From Bacillota bacterium (GTDB lineage Bacteria; Bacillota; Clostridia; Acetivibrionales; JANLFN01), in NCBI GenBank assembly GCA_023421675.1, contig JAEZTC010000002.1, forward strand, positions 62,001 to 126,000: DNA of 64,000 nt, in the 5' to 3' direction. A program made the translations under genes and the position numbers. Position 1 is the first letter of the stretch; each line of letters starts with the position of its first letter. This document shows, one piece after another, positions 43,581 to 52,793 of this stretch. The notes below the pieces were generated by a model, which searched no databases, was not told the origin of the DNA, and saw nothing but the letters and a program-made list of their open reading frames with translations.

Positions 43581-43722
43581 GACATCTGTAATAGGATAAA
43601 GTAAAAACTGATTTTATCCCATTTGCGTTTGGCATTAGAAATGCAAATGATGTATCTGAAATTTACTTCATCCAATATAGAAAGTTCTTTTTTCACAAAA
43701 TAAAAAATATAAATATATTAGA

Positions 43723-43769
43723 CCCTGGATTGATGTACTAATGAAATTGCCATTGATTCAGGGCTTTTT
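43723..43769 (+). terminator. Terminator upstream of the PdaA-like gene
   Basis: CCCTGGATTGATG and CATTGATTCAGGG form a stem with a loop of about 14 bases and one or two bulges, followed by CTTTTTATTT. It would end transcription from the DUF881 genes. Confidence 0.7.
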
Positions 43770-43820
43770 ATTTATGCATGGATTATGAACAATCACTTTT
43801 TATGGGGGTATGTGTCATAT

Positions 43821-44750
43821 ATGAAGCGTTTAAATTCCGTATGCTTGTTTTTAATATTCTTCATGGCAACGGCTTTATTGACAGGCTGTGGAGAAAAAGG
43901 AATAAATACTGATTTAAGGGATCTGGGGGGTGTATATTCCTCCAGTTATGATAAGGAAAACTTTAGCGTTGAGGTGAGCGGCAGATTATCTGAGGATCCC
44001 GGAACTGAAGTATCAGTTCTGGGCGAGGAGTTTACAGCTGATGCTTCATTGAATCAACCTAATAAACTGCTTAGGTGGGGTATTAAAAGAAATCCTGATA
44101 ATAAAACACCTGATGCAGATCCGGGTGCTCCTGACCTTCTTAAAAAGTACGGTGGAGTATATCTTGGGGATACAAGCAGGAAAATAATATATCTTACATT
44201 TGATGAGGGCTATGAAAATGGATATACTGCTAAGATTCTTGATACACTCCGCAATAACAATGTGAAGGGTGTCTTTTTCATAACCGGTCCATACCTCAAA
44301 GATCATCAGGACCTGGTCAGAAGAATGGTTGAAGAAGGCCATTATGTGGGTAATCATACAATACATCATCCGAGTCTCCCAACTGTAGCAGATAATGTAA
44401 TAGAAGAAGAGGTTCTTGGACTGGATAGGGCATTTTTTGAAAAATTCAACCAGCATATGAAATTCTTAAGACCTCCAAAGGGAGAATACAGCGAACGTTC
44501 ACTTGAAATAACAAGTAAGCTGGGATATGTGAACATGTTTTGGAGCTTTGCCTATGATGACTGGTTTAGGGATAAAATCAGGGGTGCGGCATATGCACAT
44601 GATATTGTAATGCGGAATCTTCATAATGGGGCAGTGCTTCTGCTGCATGCAGTTTCAAAGGATAATGCCGATGCGCTGGACAGTATTATTAAGGATACCG
44701 TACAGCAGGGCTATACCATAGGGGATCCGATTGATTTGATAACCAATTGA
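43821..44750 (+). CDS. PdaA-type polysaccharide deacetylase lipoprotein
   Basis: A 310-residue lipoprotein (hydrophobic leader, lipobox LLTGC). Its C-terminal NodB-type domain has KIIYLTFDEGYENGYTAKIL, NVKGVFFITGPYLKDHQDLV, GHYVGNHTIHHPSL, FLRPPKGEYSERSLEITSKL and FWSFAYDDWFRD. These match the PdaA subgroup, which deacetylates muramic acid residues as part of muramic-delta-lactam formation in spore cortex. The metal/catalytic positions appear intact (DE in place of DD at the first motif, HTxxHP at the second). ATG 43821 and GTG 43812 are both possible after GGGGG at 43804-43808. Confidence 0.88.
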   Translation: MKRLNSVCLFLIFFMATALLTGCGEKGINTDLRDLGGVYSSSYDKENFSVEVSGRLSEDPGTEVSVLGEEFTADASLNQPNKLLRWGIKRNPDNKTPDADPGAPDLLKKYGGVYLGDTSRKIIYLTFDEGYENGYTAKILDTLRNNNVKGVFFITGPYLKDHQDLVRRMVEEGHYVGNHTIHHPSLPTVADNVIEEEVLGLDRAFFEKFNQHMKFLRPPKGEYSERSLEITSKLGYVNMFWSFAYDDWFRDKIRGAAYAHDIVMRNLHNGAVLLLHAVSKDNADALDSIIKDTVQQGYTIGDPIDLITN

Positions 44751-44798
44751 TTTTCGTAAGCATATTTATATTACTATTGACGTTCTCAGGAGTAAAAA

Positions 44799-45113
44799 AT
44801 GCCATCAAAGAAACAGAATAATAAAAAGAAAAAAAACAATTCTGAACGGGCGGGTTTTAAGGAAATAATGGCAGAGATGCTGGAACTTCCAAAGGAGGTT
44901 ATTCTTGATCTGCCGAAAATAACAATGATTGGAAGCAGAAATGCTATTATTGAAAACTACAAAGGCTTAATAGAATATGAGGATGATAAAATACGTCTGA
45001 ATACAAATGCCGGCATGGTAAGAATTACTGGAAAACACCTGACAGTAAAAGCCATTACATCTGAAGATATACTTCTCGAAGGGGAAATAAACTCGCTGGA
45101 ATTTATTAAATAA
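44799..45113 (+). CDS. yqfC: Sporulation protein YqfC
   Basis: A 104-residue protein with a Lys/Asn-rich start and the core LELPKEVILDLPKITMIGSR, NAIIENYKGLIEYEDDKIRL and GMVRITGKHLTVKAITSEDI. These are diagnostic of YqfC/YabP-like sporulation proteins. It is always upstream of yqfD, as here. The Bacillus homologue is expressed in the mother cell under sigma E. ATG follows CAGGAG. Confidence 0.9.
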   Translation: MPSKKQNNKKKKNNSERAGFKEIMAEMLELPKEVILDLPKITMIGSRNAIIENYKGLIEYEDDKIRLNTNAGMVRITGKHLTVKAITSEDILLEGEINSLEFIK

Positions 45114-45125
45114 TACGGGGGCAAT

Positions 45126-46325
45126 ATGTTACTTTTGAGATTATGGAATTATATACGGGGATATGTTATTATAGTAGTCGAAGGCTATTTTCTGGAGAAA
45201 TTCATTAATATATGCATCCATAGGGAGATATACCTCTGGGATATAAAAAGGCTTAAGGATGAAAATATGCTCTGTAAAATAAGTGTTAATGGCTTCAGAG
45301 CATTAAGGCCTATAGCAAAAAAGTCAAAAAGCAGGGTGAAAATATATAAAAGAATAGGTATACCTTTTATTTTAAACAGGTATAGGCACAGAAAAGCCTT
45401 TTTGGTCGGGGCAGTTATTTTTATAGCTGCTATTTATATAATGTCATCTTTTGTTTGGTCTATAGAGATAACTGGAAATAATAAGCTTGATGCCAAATTC
45501 CTTGAAAGTAAGCTTGAAGCGTTAGGTGTAAAGGAAGGCGTATTAAAATACGGTATAAATGCCGACAAGGTGGCAAATGGTCTCATGCTTGAGGTCAAAG
45601 ACCTTGCATGGGCAGGTATTACAGTTAAAGGAACAAAGGTTAAGGTTACAATTGTTGAAGGCTCAAAACCGCCTGAACTGGTGCCGCTAAACAAACCCTG
45701 CAATATAGTTGCAACCAGGGATGGAGTAATAAAAAGGGTCACAGCAAAATCCGGGCAGGAAAAGGTAAAGACAGGTGATACTGTTGTAAAGGGACAGTTG
45801 TTAATATCAGGGATAATTGAGAACCCTCCCGAATTAAAGGATGTACCTGTCAGGACTGTTCATGCAACAGGTACAGTAATAGCAAGAACCTGGTACGAAC
45901 AAAAATATCCTGTAACTTTAAAATATATAGAAAAGCAGCGTACCGGTAAAACAAAGGATAATTATGCAATTGTGCTTTTTGGAAAGAAAATAAACCTGTT
46001 TCCCGGGAAAATCCCTTTTCAGGAGTATGATAGCGTTGAACTCAAAAATAATCTTTCAATTGGTGATATGGCATTGCCATTTGGATTTATAACATACAGG
46101 AATTATGAGGTGCGTACAGTTGAGAATGAGCTGGATCTTGACACCGCCAAGGAATTGGCTGCCGATATGGCATATAGTGAACTAGCCAAACAGCTGAGCG
46201 CAGATGTTCAAATAGTTGATAAGAGTGTTAAATTTGTTGACGACGGAAATGGAAACTTAAATGCAATAGTTACTTTGGAATGCAGTGAAAGCATCGGGGC
46301 TACTCAAGAGATTGGAGGAGAATAA
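45126..46325 (+). CDS. yqfD: Sporulation protein YqfD
   Basis: A 399-residue membrane protein. It has a cytoplasmic N-terminal part (about 1-85), one membrane helix (about 90-110, AFLVGAVIFIAAIYIMSSFV) and an extracytoplasmic domain that begins with a POTRA-like segment (IEITGNNKLDAKFLESKLEA) and continues to the end. This is the YqfD family, related to Clostridium stage IV sporulation proteins. It is co-transcribed with yqfC (12-base gap) and phoH (stop adjacent). Confidence 0.92.
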   Translation: MLLLRLWNYIRGYVIIVVEGYFLEKFINICIHREIYLWDIKRLKDENMLCKISVNGFRALRPIAKKSKSRVKIYKRIGIPFILNRYRHRKAFLVGAVIFIAAIYIMSSFVWSIEITGNNKLDAKFLESKLEALGVKEGVLKYGINADKVANGLMLEVKDLAWAGITVKGTKVKVTIVEGSKPPELVPLNKPCNIVATRDGVIKRVTAKSGQEKVKTGDTVVKGQLLISGIIENPPELKDVPVRTVHATGTVIARTWYEQKYPVTLKYIEKQRTGKTKDNYAIVLFGKKINLFPGKIPFQEYDSVELKNNLSIGDMALPFGFITYRNYEVRTVENELDLDTAKELAADMAYSELAKQLSADVQIVDKSVKFVDDGNGNLNAIVTLECSESIGATQEIGGE

Positions 46326-47312
46326 TTGGATAACAGCATGGCAGAGAAAATAATTGAGTTTGAAAAATTGGATCAGGCAATGAACCTTTTTGGAAACTAT
46401 GATGAAAATATAAATATAATTGGGGACGCATTTGGAGTCAAGGTAATATCAAGAGATAATGAGATAAAAATTACCGGAATACAGGAGAATGTTGAAAAAG
46501 CAGGAAAGGTTATAAGGCACCTGCTCGACATAGCGGCACAGGGTGATATTATAACACGTCAAAATGTTACCTATTCTGTTCAAATGGTTTCTGAGAATCA
46601 AATGGACAAGTTGAATGAAGCAGCTGATTATATATGCATGACAGCAAGAGGAAAAAAGGTAAAATCAAAGACACATGGGCAAAGCCAGTATGTGAATGCA
46701 ATAAAGAATAATACTATTACCTTCGGTATAGGGCCGGCAGGTACCGGGAAAACCTTTCTTGCAGTTGCAATGGCAGTTAATGCGTTTAAAAATAAGGAAG
46801 TCAACAGAATAGTATTAACCAGACCTGCTGTAGAAGCTGGTGAAAAGCTTGGCTTCCTGCCGGGTGATCTTCAAAACAAGGTTGATCCGTATTTAAGACC
46901 GCTTTATGATGCTCTTTATGAACTCATGGGAGCAGAAACATATTTAAAGTACCTTGAAAAAAATATGATTGAGATTGCACCTCTTGCTTATATGAGAGGC
47001 CGTACACTTGACGATTCGTTTATAATTCTAGACGAAGCTCAGAATACAACACCTGAGCAGATGAAGATGTTTCTTACAAGAATAGGTTTTGGATCCAAGG
47101 CTGTAGTGACAGGAGATATAACACAGATTGATCTCCCGGGTGATAAAAAATCCGGTTTGAAGGAAGTTATAAAAATTCTTAATGATATAAAGGGAATTGA
47201 ATTTGTTCATTTATCTGAGAAAGATGTTGTACGACATGAACTTGTGCAGAAAATAATTAAAGCATATGAGAAATTTGAAAGTGTCAAAGGAAACGGTTCA
47301 GGGAAGAAATAG
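46326..47312 (+). CDS. phoH: PhoH family P-loop ATPase
   Basis: A 328-residue protein with an N-terminal KH-like segment (INIIGDAFGVKVISRDNEIK). The PhoH ATPase domain has Walker A GPAGTGKTFLAVAMAV at about 136-151, NRIVLTRPAVEAGEKLGFLP, Walker B FIILDEAQNTTPEQMKMFLT and VVTGDITQIDLP. PhoH proteins are linked to RNA metabolism, and in Firmicutes the gene sits between yqfD and the pgpH-ybeY genes. TTG 46326 follows GGAGGAG at 46314-46320 with 5-base spacing; ATG 46338 is the alternative. Confidence 0.93.
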   Translation: MDNSMAEKIIEFEKLDQAMNLFGNYDENINIIGDAFGVKVISRDNEIKITGIQENVEKAGKVIRHLLDIAAQGDIITRQNVTYSVQMVSENQMDKLNEAADYICMTARGKKVKSKTHGQSQYVNAIKNNTITFGIGPAGTGKTFLAVAMAVNAFKNKEVNRIVLTRPAVEAGEKLGFLPGDLQNKVDPYLRPLYDALYELMGAETYLKYLEKNMIEIAPLAYMRGRTLDDSFIILDEAQNTTPEQMKMFLTRIGFGSKAVVTGDITQIDLPGDKKSGLKEVIKILNDIKGIEFVHLSEKDVVRHELVQKIIKAYEKFESVKGNGSGKK

Positions 47313-47320
47313 GAGGTCAT

Positions 47321-49552
47321 ATGAGTATTCCGGCAAAAAGACATAAAAAGTCAATATTCAAGCAAATAGTGAAGCTCTTTGAAAAGGATAGATTCCAAAG
47401 GGTTTTAATAGGTGTGTTTACAGTAATTGTGGCTTTTTGCATTATTGCAACCAGTTCTTTCCCTAAAAAGTACAAGCTTAAGCTTGGAGACAAATCTCCA
47501 TATGATATTGTTACACCAAGAGATATAGAGAACAAAATGCTTACTGACGAAAATAGGAAAACAGCTATTGAAGCAATAGTACCTGAAATGAAGGTTAACG
47601 GTGCTGCTTCTATTGAAGTTATAAGCAATACGGATGAATTTTTAAATGATATTTATGTTGAGAGAAATAGCGTGCAAAAAAGCCTTCAGGATCAGGGTAT
47701 AACGCCGAGAGACCGGAGTTACAAGTCAAGATTGGCAGTAGAGCAGGCTCTTGCCGCAAATAAACTGCGGGAAGATGTAAAGGAATTAAATCTTCACCTT
47801 TCGGATGATCAGGTTTTATATCTTATAGCAAAAGCAAGTGATGATTCAATTACAGATTTTAAAAGGCTTACAAAAGAGTTCATATCAGAGGTAATGAAAG
47901 AGGATATAACAAAAGAGAATTTAGATGGAAAAGTCAGCAAGGTACAGAGTGAATACCAAAATACTTCACTGGACCAGGACCTTAAAATTATTGGTGGATT
48001 GCTGGCAAAATCTATTTTGGAGCCTAATAGAACTATTGATACAGACGCAACCGAACTAAAAAAACAGAAGATAAATAATGATAAGGCCTATGTTAGCAAG
48101 ATACTGAAGGATTCAAGAATAATAAGCGTTGGAGACATTGTTACACAGGACAAGCTGCAAGTACTTGAAGAACTGAATCTTCTTGAAACCAGCAGCAGGC
48201 CTGATATTGCTTTTGCTGCAGGTATCATGGCTATTATTATACTTCTTGCCATTGTACTTGTGCTGTTCATGAACTATTTCTGCAAAGAGATATTAAAGAG
48301 CAAAAAAGACCTTTTTATACTGAGCCTTGTTATAATTACTACTTTGCTTATTGCATGGGGGATTAACGGATATTCTTCATTGGCGATACCGGTTTTCATG
48401 GCTGCGATGCTTATTTCCATACTATTGGATGTAAAGCTTGCTGTCATAGTGAATATTCTTTTGACCATTGCTATTTCATTTATTACAAAGGGAGATATGG
48501 CCTTCCTGTACATGGCATTTATCGGTGGCTCATTCTCAGCTTTCCTTGTTTCAAAAGCAAATCAGAGAAGCAGGCTTTCTGCAGCAGGAATTATGGTTGC
48601 ATTTATTAATATTCTAGTTATAGTATGCGTAGGATTAGTTGATAAGAGCGATTTTTCAACAATTGCCAGCAACAGCCTCATTGTATTCCTCAATGGATTA
48701 GGATCTCTGGTTATAACCATAGGTACCCTTCCTTTCTGGGAAGCCGTGTTTAATGTAATAACTCCTTTGAAGCTGCTGGAATTGGCCAATCCTAACCAGC
48801 CTCTTATTAAAAGGCTATTACTTGAGGCGCCCGGAACCTATCACCATAGTCTGATGGTAGGAAATATGGCAGAGGTTGCTACTGAAGCTATCAAGGGAAA
48901 TGCTCTTCTTGCAAGAGTTGGTGCTTATTTTCACGATATAGGCAAGTTAAAGAGACCTCATTTCTTTAAGGAAAACCAGCTTACAGAAAACCCGCATGAC
49001 CGTATGACCGCCAACTTAAGCACACTGGTCATTACATCACATACAAAAGACGGGGCTGAACTTGCAGAAAAATTTAAAATACCTGTAGCTATCAGAGATA
49101 TTATAATTCAGCACCATGGCACTACTTTAGTTGCTTATTTCTATCACAAGGCTAAAAAAGGTGAAAAGGGCGAGGCTGTCAAACCGGAAAACTTTAGGTA
49201 TGAGGGTCCAAAACCTTTATCAAAAGAAGCTGCGGTTGTAATGCTGGCAGATTCAGTTGAAGCTGCAGTCCGTGCCATGACAGACAAGACTGAGGGTAAA
49301 ATCGAAGGACTGGTAAGAAAGATAATTAAGGATAAGCTTGATGACGGTCAGCTTGATTGCTGTGAACTGACGCTCAAGGATCTTGACATAATTGCACAGA
49401 GCTTTATGAAGGTTTTCAGCGGTTTGTTCCATGAAAGAGAGGAATACCCGAATATTAAGGAAAGTATGTCTGATGTCGAAGTGATCAAAATTGTTGACCC
49501 ACTGGAAGAACTTTACCAGGAGGAAGATGAAAACAAAACGTCTTTGAGGTGA
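47321..49552 (+). CDS. pgpH: Membrane HD-domain phosphodiesterase PgpH (c-di-AMP type)
   Basis: A 743-residue protein: first membrane helix at about 27-46, extracytoplasmic 7TMR-HDED domain (about 50-300), seven-helix membrane block (about 305-480) and C-terminal HD domain. The HD domain has EAPGTYHHSLMVGNMAEVAT, ARVGAYFHDIGKLKRPHFF and QHHGTTL. PgpH enzymes hydrolyse cyclic di-AMP. ATG follows AGGAGGTCAT. It lies between phoH and ybeY in the conserved order; the stop is four bases from the ybeY start. Confidence 0.94.
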   Translation: MSIPAKRHKKSIFKQIVKLFEKDRFQRVLIGVFTVIVAFCIIATSSFPKKYKLKLGDKSPYDIVTPRDIENKMLTDENRKTAIEAIVPEMKVNGAASIEVISNTDEFLNDIYVERNSVQKSLQDQGITPRDRSYKSRLAVEQALAANKLREDVKELNLHLSDDQVLYLIAKASDDSITDFKRLTKEFISEVMKEDITKENLDGKVSKVQSEYQNTSLDQDLKIIGGLLAKSILEPNRTIDTDATELKKQKINNDKAYVSKILKDSRIISVGDIVTQDKLQVLEELNLLETSSRPDIAFAAGIMAIIILLAIVLVLFMNYFCKEILKSKKDLFILSLVIITTLLIAWGINGYSSLAIPVFMAAMLISILLDVKLAVIVNILLTIAISFITKGDMAFLYMAFIGGSFSAFLVSKANQRSRLSAAGIMVAFINILVIVCVGLVDKSDFSTIASNSLIVFLNGLGSLVITIGTLPFWEAVFNVITPLKLLELANPNQPLIKRLLLEAPGTYHHSLMVGNMAEVATEAIKGNALLARVGAYFHDIGKLKRPHFFKENQLTENPHDRMTANLSTLVITSHTKDGAELAEKFKIPVAIRDIIIQHHGTTLVAYFYHKAKKGEKGEAVKPENFRYEGPKPLSKEAAVVMLADSVEAAVRAMTDKTEGKIEGLVRKIIKDKLDDGQLDCCELTLKDLDIIAQSFMKVFSGLFHEREEYPNIKESMSDVEVIKIVDPLEELYQEEDENKTSLR

Positions 49553-49556
49553 TTAT

Positions 49557-50042
49557 TTGGAAATTATAATAGAGAATGAACAGGATATAATTGAAGTTAA
49601 TGATGAACTGAAGGACATTATAAATACTGCAGTGGAAAAATCGCTTGAACATGAAGGATTTGAAATACCTTCAGAAACAAGTATTGTTCTGACTGATGAC
49701 AACGGAATCCATCAATTGAACAAGCAGTACAGGGATGTTGACAAGCCGACGGATGTCCTTTCTTTCCCAATTCTGGACATATTAAAAGGTCAGATTAACC
49801 AGGATAGCGGGGATATTGACAAGGATAAGGAGCTGATACTGCTTGGGGACATTGTTATATCGCTTGAAACTGTAAAACGGCAGGCAGAGGAATACGGACA
49901 CAGCTTTAACCGTGAGCTCGCTTTTTTGACTACTCATGGTATGTTTCATCTGCTTGGCTATGATCATATGAATGAAGCGGATGAAAAAGAAATGCTTGAA
50001 AAACAGGAAAAAGTACTTCAATTAATGGAACTGGCTAGGTAG
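49557..50042 (+). CDS. ybeY: rRNA maturation endoribonuclease YbeY
   Basis: A 161-residue zinc endoribonuclease with the diagnostic HGMFHLLGYDHM (HxxxHxxGxDH) near the C-terminus. LNKQYRDVDKPTDVLSFPIL lies upstream. It processes 16S rRNA ends and supports ribosome quality control. TTG 49557 is used, with GAGGTG at 49546-49551; no ATG fits the family N-terminus. Confidence 0.95.
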   Translation: MEIIIENEQDIIEVNDELKDIINTAVEKSLEHEGFEIPSETSIVLTDDNGIHQLNKQYRDVDKPTDVLSFPILDILKGQINQDSGDIDKDKELILLGDIVISLETVKRQAEEYGHSFNRELAFLTTHGMFHLLGYDHMNEADEKEMLEKQEKVLQLMELAR

Positions 50043-50046
50043 AGTT

Positions 50047-50748
50047 ATGAAGAATCACAGCCTTTTTTCGAGTTTTAATAATGCAATAAGCGGAATTATC
50101 CATGCCATAAAAAGAGAACGCAATATGAAGCTGCATATTCTTGCAGCAATTCTTATAATAATCTTAAGCCTGTTTTTCAGGCTTTCTAAAGTGGAATACC
50201 TTTTTGTATTTCTAGCCATAACGCTGGTAGTTGTTTGTGAGCTTTTTAATACAGCAATAGAGGTTCTGGTAGATATAATAGTAGATGTTTACCATCCAAA
50301 AGCCAAGGTGGTAAAGGACGTTGCGGCTGGGGCAACTTTGGTTGCTGCCTTTTTTGCTATTATTGTTGCGTATTTTGTTTTCTTTGACAAGCTAAGCAGC
50401 CAGGTTCAGAATGGAATACAAATAATCCGTCAATCTCCAATTCACATCGCAATTATTTCACTTATAGTTACCATCATTCTTGTATTGGCCGGAAAAGCTT
50501 TCATGGGAAGAGGCAAGCCATTAAGAGGAGGACTTCCCAGCGGACATACAGCTATTGCGTTTTCTGCTTCAGCAGCCATAATGATGTGGACAAATGATGC
50601 AAAAGTTTCAATAGTAGCCTTTATGATAGCTGTTCTTGTGGCTCAAAGCCGCCTTGAAAATAAGGTACACAACTTCTTTGAGGTTTTTGCAGGTGCATCT
50701 CTTGGTTTTTCTATAACATTGATTTTGTTTGAGATTTTCGGCAGATGA
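50047..50748 (+). CDS. Diacylglycerol/undecaprenol kinase fused to PAP2 phosphatase
   Basis: A 233-residue membrane protein. Residues 1-120 are a DgkA-type kinase (FNNAISGIIHAIKRERNMKL, CELFNTAIEVLVDIIVDVYH, KVVKDVAAGATLVAA). Residues about 130-233 are a PAP2 phosphatase (GRGKPLRGGLPSGHTAIAFS, then ENKVHNFFEVFAGASLG). The fusion is widespread in clostridia and could cycle undecaprenol and its phosphate. It lies four bases after ybeY. In most Firmicutes cdd-era comes next; here accessory DNA intervenes. Confidence 0.92.
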   Translation: MKNHSLFSSFNNAISGIIHAIKRERNMKLHILAAILIIILSLFFRLSKVEYLFVFLAITLVVVCELFNTAIEVLVDIIVDVYHPKAKVVKDVAAGATLVAAFFAIIVAYFVFFDKLSSQVQNGIQIIRQSPIHIAIISLIVTIILVLAGKAFMGRGKPLRGGLPSGHTAIAFSASAAIMMWTNDAKVSIVAFMIAVLVAQSRLENKVHNFFEVFAGASLGFSITLILFEIFGR

Positions 50749-50777
50749 GATAGTAAAATAGCAAAAGGTGAAAAGAT

Positions 50778-51326
50778 ATGACAGAAAAACAAATAGTACG
50801 GTTTGACATGTATGAGATGCAATATAAAGGTGGCTTGCTCAATTCTGAATTACCAGCCATAACATTTGAGAAGAAGTATTACGAGAAATATAAAGAGCTA
50901 ATTAACAGTTGCTTTTATGAAATGAGAAAAGAGCTCGATATTCAGCCTTATGGAGAATTCTGCGCCAGCCTTGAGGAACTAATGGAACACAAGGAAAATA
51001 TCTTTTTGCTGATGGATGGTGAAGAGATAATTTGTACCGCTACATGCGGAAAAAATGAAATAGGTATGGTGGCTGTTAACTTAAAATATCAGCACCAGGG
51101 TTATGGACGAAAAATCATGGAGTTTGCCATTAGTTATGTTCAAAAACAAGGCAATTACCCAATCAAATTGACTGTTACAAAATGGAACAAAAATGCAATT
51201 GCCCTCTATAAATCACTCGGATTTGAAATTATAAAAGAAACAACGGTTGAAGGTGTAAGTACCAAAGATGTAAATGGTAAGTGGACTTTTGAGTTTACCT
51301 CAACAGGTGGGTTATCTGTAAGGTGA
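50778..51326 (+). CDS. GNAT family N-acetyltransferase
   Basis: A 182-residue GNAT enzyme. The acetyl-CoA site is VNLKYQHQGYGRKIMEFAIS (Q/R-x-x-G-x-G/A), with KWNKNAIALYKSLGFEIIKE downstream. The first 70 residues are less typical. The substrate is unknown. ATG follows AAAGGTGA. It is the first gene of the accessory segment between dgkA and cdd and is only 29 bases from the dgk stop, so it may be read from the upstream operon. Confidence 0.88.
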   Translation: MTEKQIVRFDMYEMQYKGGLLNSELPAITFEKKYYEKYKELINSCFYEMRKELDIQPYGEFCASLEELMEHKENIFLLMDGEEIICTATCGKNEIGMVAVNLKYQHQGYGRKIMEFAISYVQKQGNYPIKLTVTKWNKNAIALYKSLGFEIIKETTVEGVSTKDVNGKWTFEFTSTGGLSVR

Positions 51327-51387
51327 TAAGAAGCTAGAAACTCAACTATTGCCGCATTAAATAAATATTTATAAGGGGTAAAATTGT

Positions 51388-51684
51388 ATGGCTATTAAGC
51401 AGGAACATATAGATAGATTTTGTGGAGCAATTAAAGATATTTTGGATGAAGAATTAGCATCTGGGAATAGCATTGTAGAGACATATGAAGGATGGCCAGC
51501 GGGAACAACATTGATTTCGTTGAAAAAACCTTTTAAGAGACCTGCAAAAAAGAATTTGGTTGGGATTAAGTTTAGAAATATAAACGATCCTCACTATTGG
51601 AAGGCTGAATACTTTGATGTGATAAATCATTTGCTATTGATATGCGGATTTAATGGACCTGAAGATTTGCATTGGGAGTACTAA
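51388..51684 (+). CDS. Small hypothetical protein
   Basis: A 98-residue soluble protein: DRFCGAIKDILDEELASGNS, ETYEGWPAGTTLISLKKPFK, then NDPHYWKAEYFDVINHLLLI and GFNGPEDLHWEY. I do not recognise the family. A good ribosome site (AAGGGG) precedes the ATG and composition is coding-like. The segment between its stop and 51870 shows nothing recognisable. Confidence 0.7.
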   Translation: MAIKQEHIDRFCGAIKDILDEELASGNSIVETYEGWPAGTTLISLKKPFKRPAKKNLVGIKFRNINDPHYWKAEYFDVINHLLLICGFNGPEDLHWEY

Positions 51685-51879
51685 ACCCAGAAAACCAGAT
51701 TGGAATTTATCTATTTGATGTTTACTAACTAATATAGTAGACGTTGCCATGTGATTTACATATTCAGAAAATAAGTATTGTCTTCGTTATTATTAGTCTT
51801 AATTTTGTGAAATTTTTTAAACTGTCTCATTGCATGAATTTATGAAGCAAGGTATGCTTTTTGTAAGGAGTTGATGTAT

Positions 51880-52356
51880 ATGGCTGGTGAGGATAAAAAA
51901 GATTTTAATGCTATGATGAACAACAATAAGGATATGCCTAAGTTTCAGACAATTACTGACCGCAAGAGCATTGAAAAGTATGGCGGAGACAGAATGTACT
52001 TTGCTCCGCCTATAGAATATGATAGGGTAATGAGGTTGGTCCCGTATGGTTATGTCATTACAATTGGAGAGATACGGGAATATTTTGCGAAACTGAGTGG
52101 CGCGGATTTTACAGAACCGATTACTGCTGGAATTTTTGTTTCCATTTCGGCATGGGCAAGTTTCCAGCGAAGTAAGGATGAAACCCCGTATTGGAGAACG
52201 CTTAAAACAAACGGTGAGTTAAATTCCAAATATCCGGGGGGTATTGAGGCCCAAAAGGCAAAGCTGGAAGCCGAAGGGCATACCATAATCGAAAAAGGTA
52301 GAAAGAACATCAAATACTATATTAAGAATTATGAAAATGTTCTTTTTAGATTATAG
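51880..52356 (+). CDS. MGMT-like (alkyltransferase-like) DNA-binding protein without the active Cys
   Basis: A 158-residue protein with VPYGYVITIGEIREYFAKLS, PITAGIFVSISAWASFQRSK, DETPYWRTLKTNGELNSKYP and GIEAQKAKLEAEGH. This follows the DNA-binding domain of O6-alkylguanine methyltransferases, but the PCHR active site is absent and a PYWR sequence stands in the matching area, like the PWWR of ATL proteins. It may flag alkylated bases for repair (inference). ATG 51880 is best spaced from AAGGAG at 51865-51870. Confidence 0.78.
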   Translation: MAGEDKKDFNAMMNNNKDMPKFQTITDRKSIEKYGGDRMYFAPPIEYDRVMRLVPYGYVITIGEIREYFAKLSGADFTEPITAGIFVSISAWASFQRSKDETPYWRTLKTNGELNSKYPGGIEAQKAKLEAEGHTIIEKGRKNIKYYIKNYENVLFRL

Positions 52357-52379
52357 TAGTTCTATGTGATACAGCAAAG

Positions 52380-52424
52380 CGAGGCGCCTTACGATGTAAT
52401 TTCGTAGAGTGCCTCGTTTATTTT
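52380..52424 (+). terminator. Terminator after the MGMT-like gene
   Basis: CGAGGC (52380-52385) with GCCTCG (52411-52416) and an inner ACGA/TCGT pair form a stem followed by TTTATTTT. It separates the cassette downstream from upstream transcription. Confidence 0.75.
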
Positions 52425-52542
52425 AAGCATACACCCAACTCTTGCGATTTTTCTTGAATCTCTATCTTTTCATAAATCCCGAATCTTTTAACCGTTGGAT
52501 ATATATAGGTTTATTAGCAGTTGTAATTTAGTAGGTTAAAAC

Positions 52543-52571
52543 TTGATATTGTGCGACATAAATTTTATAAT
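52543..52571 (+). promoter_or_regulatory. Strong promoter of the three-gene defence-like cassette
   Basis: TTGATA (52543-52548), 17-base spacer, TATAAT (52566-52571): near-consensus sigma A type. The start would be near 52578, giving a 215-base leader. The leader holds a short interrupted frame (52621-52797) but no full gene. Bases 52425-52542 upstream show nothing recognisable. Confidence 0.78.
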
Positions 52572-52793
52572 AAAGGTAATATTTAACACAACGCATTTAA
52601 CACAGCAGAGTTTATAGCATGTGAAACACATTTTTTCTATAGATGAAACGAAAGACCGTCGTTAAAGAGATAAACATATCGGTGAAAAAAATTATTTAAC
52701 GAAATTTCCTTGCTGTATGGAACAACATAATGTTGCTGACAGTTATGGAGACACTGAAATCAATAAGAAACATATTGGCAAGGGGGCAAAAAT

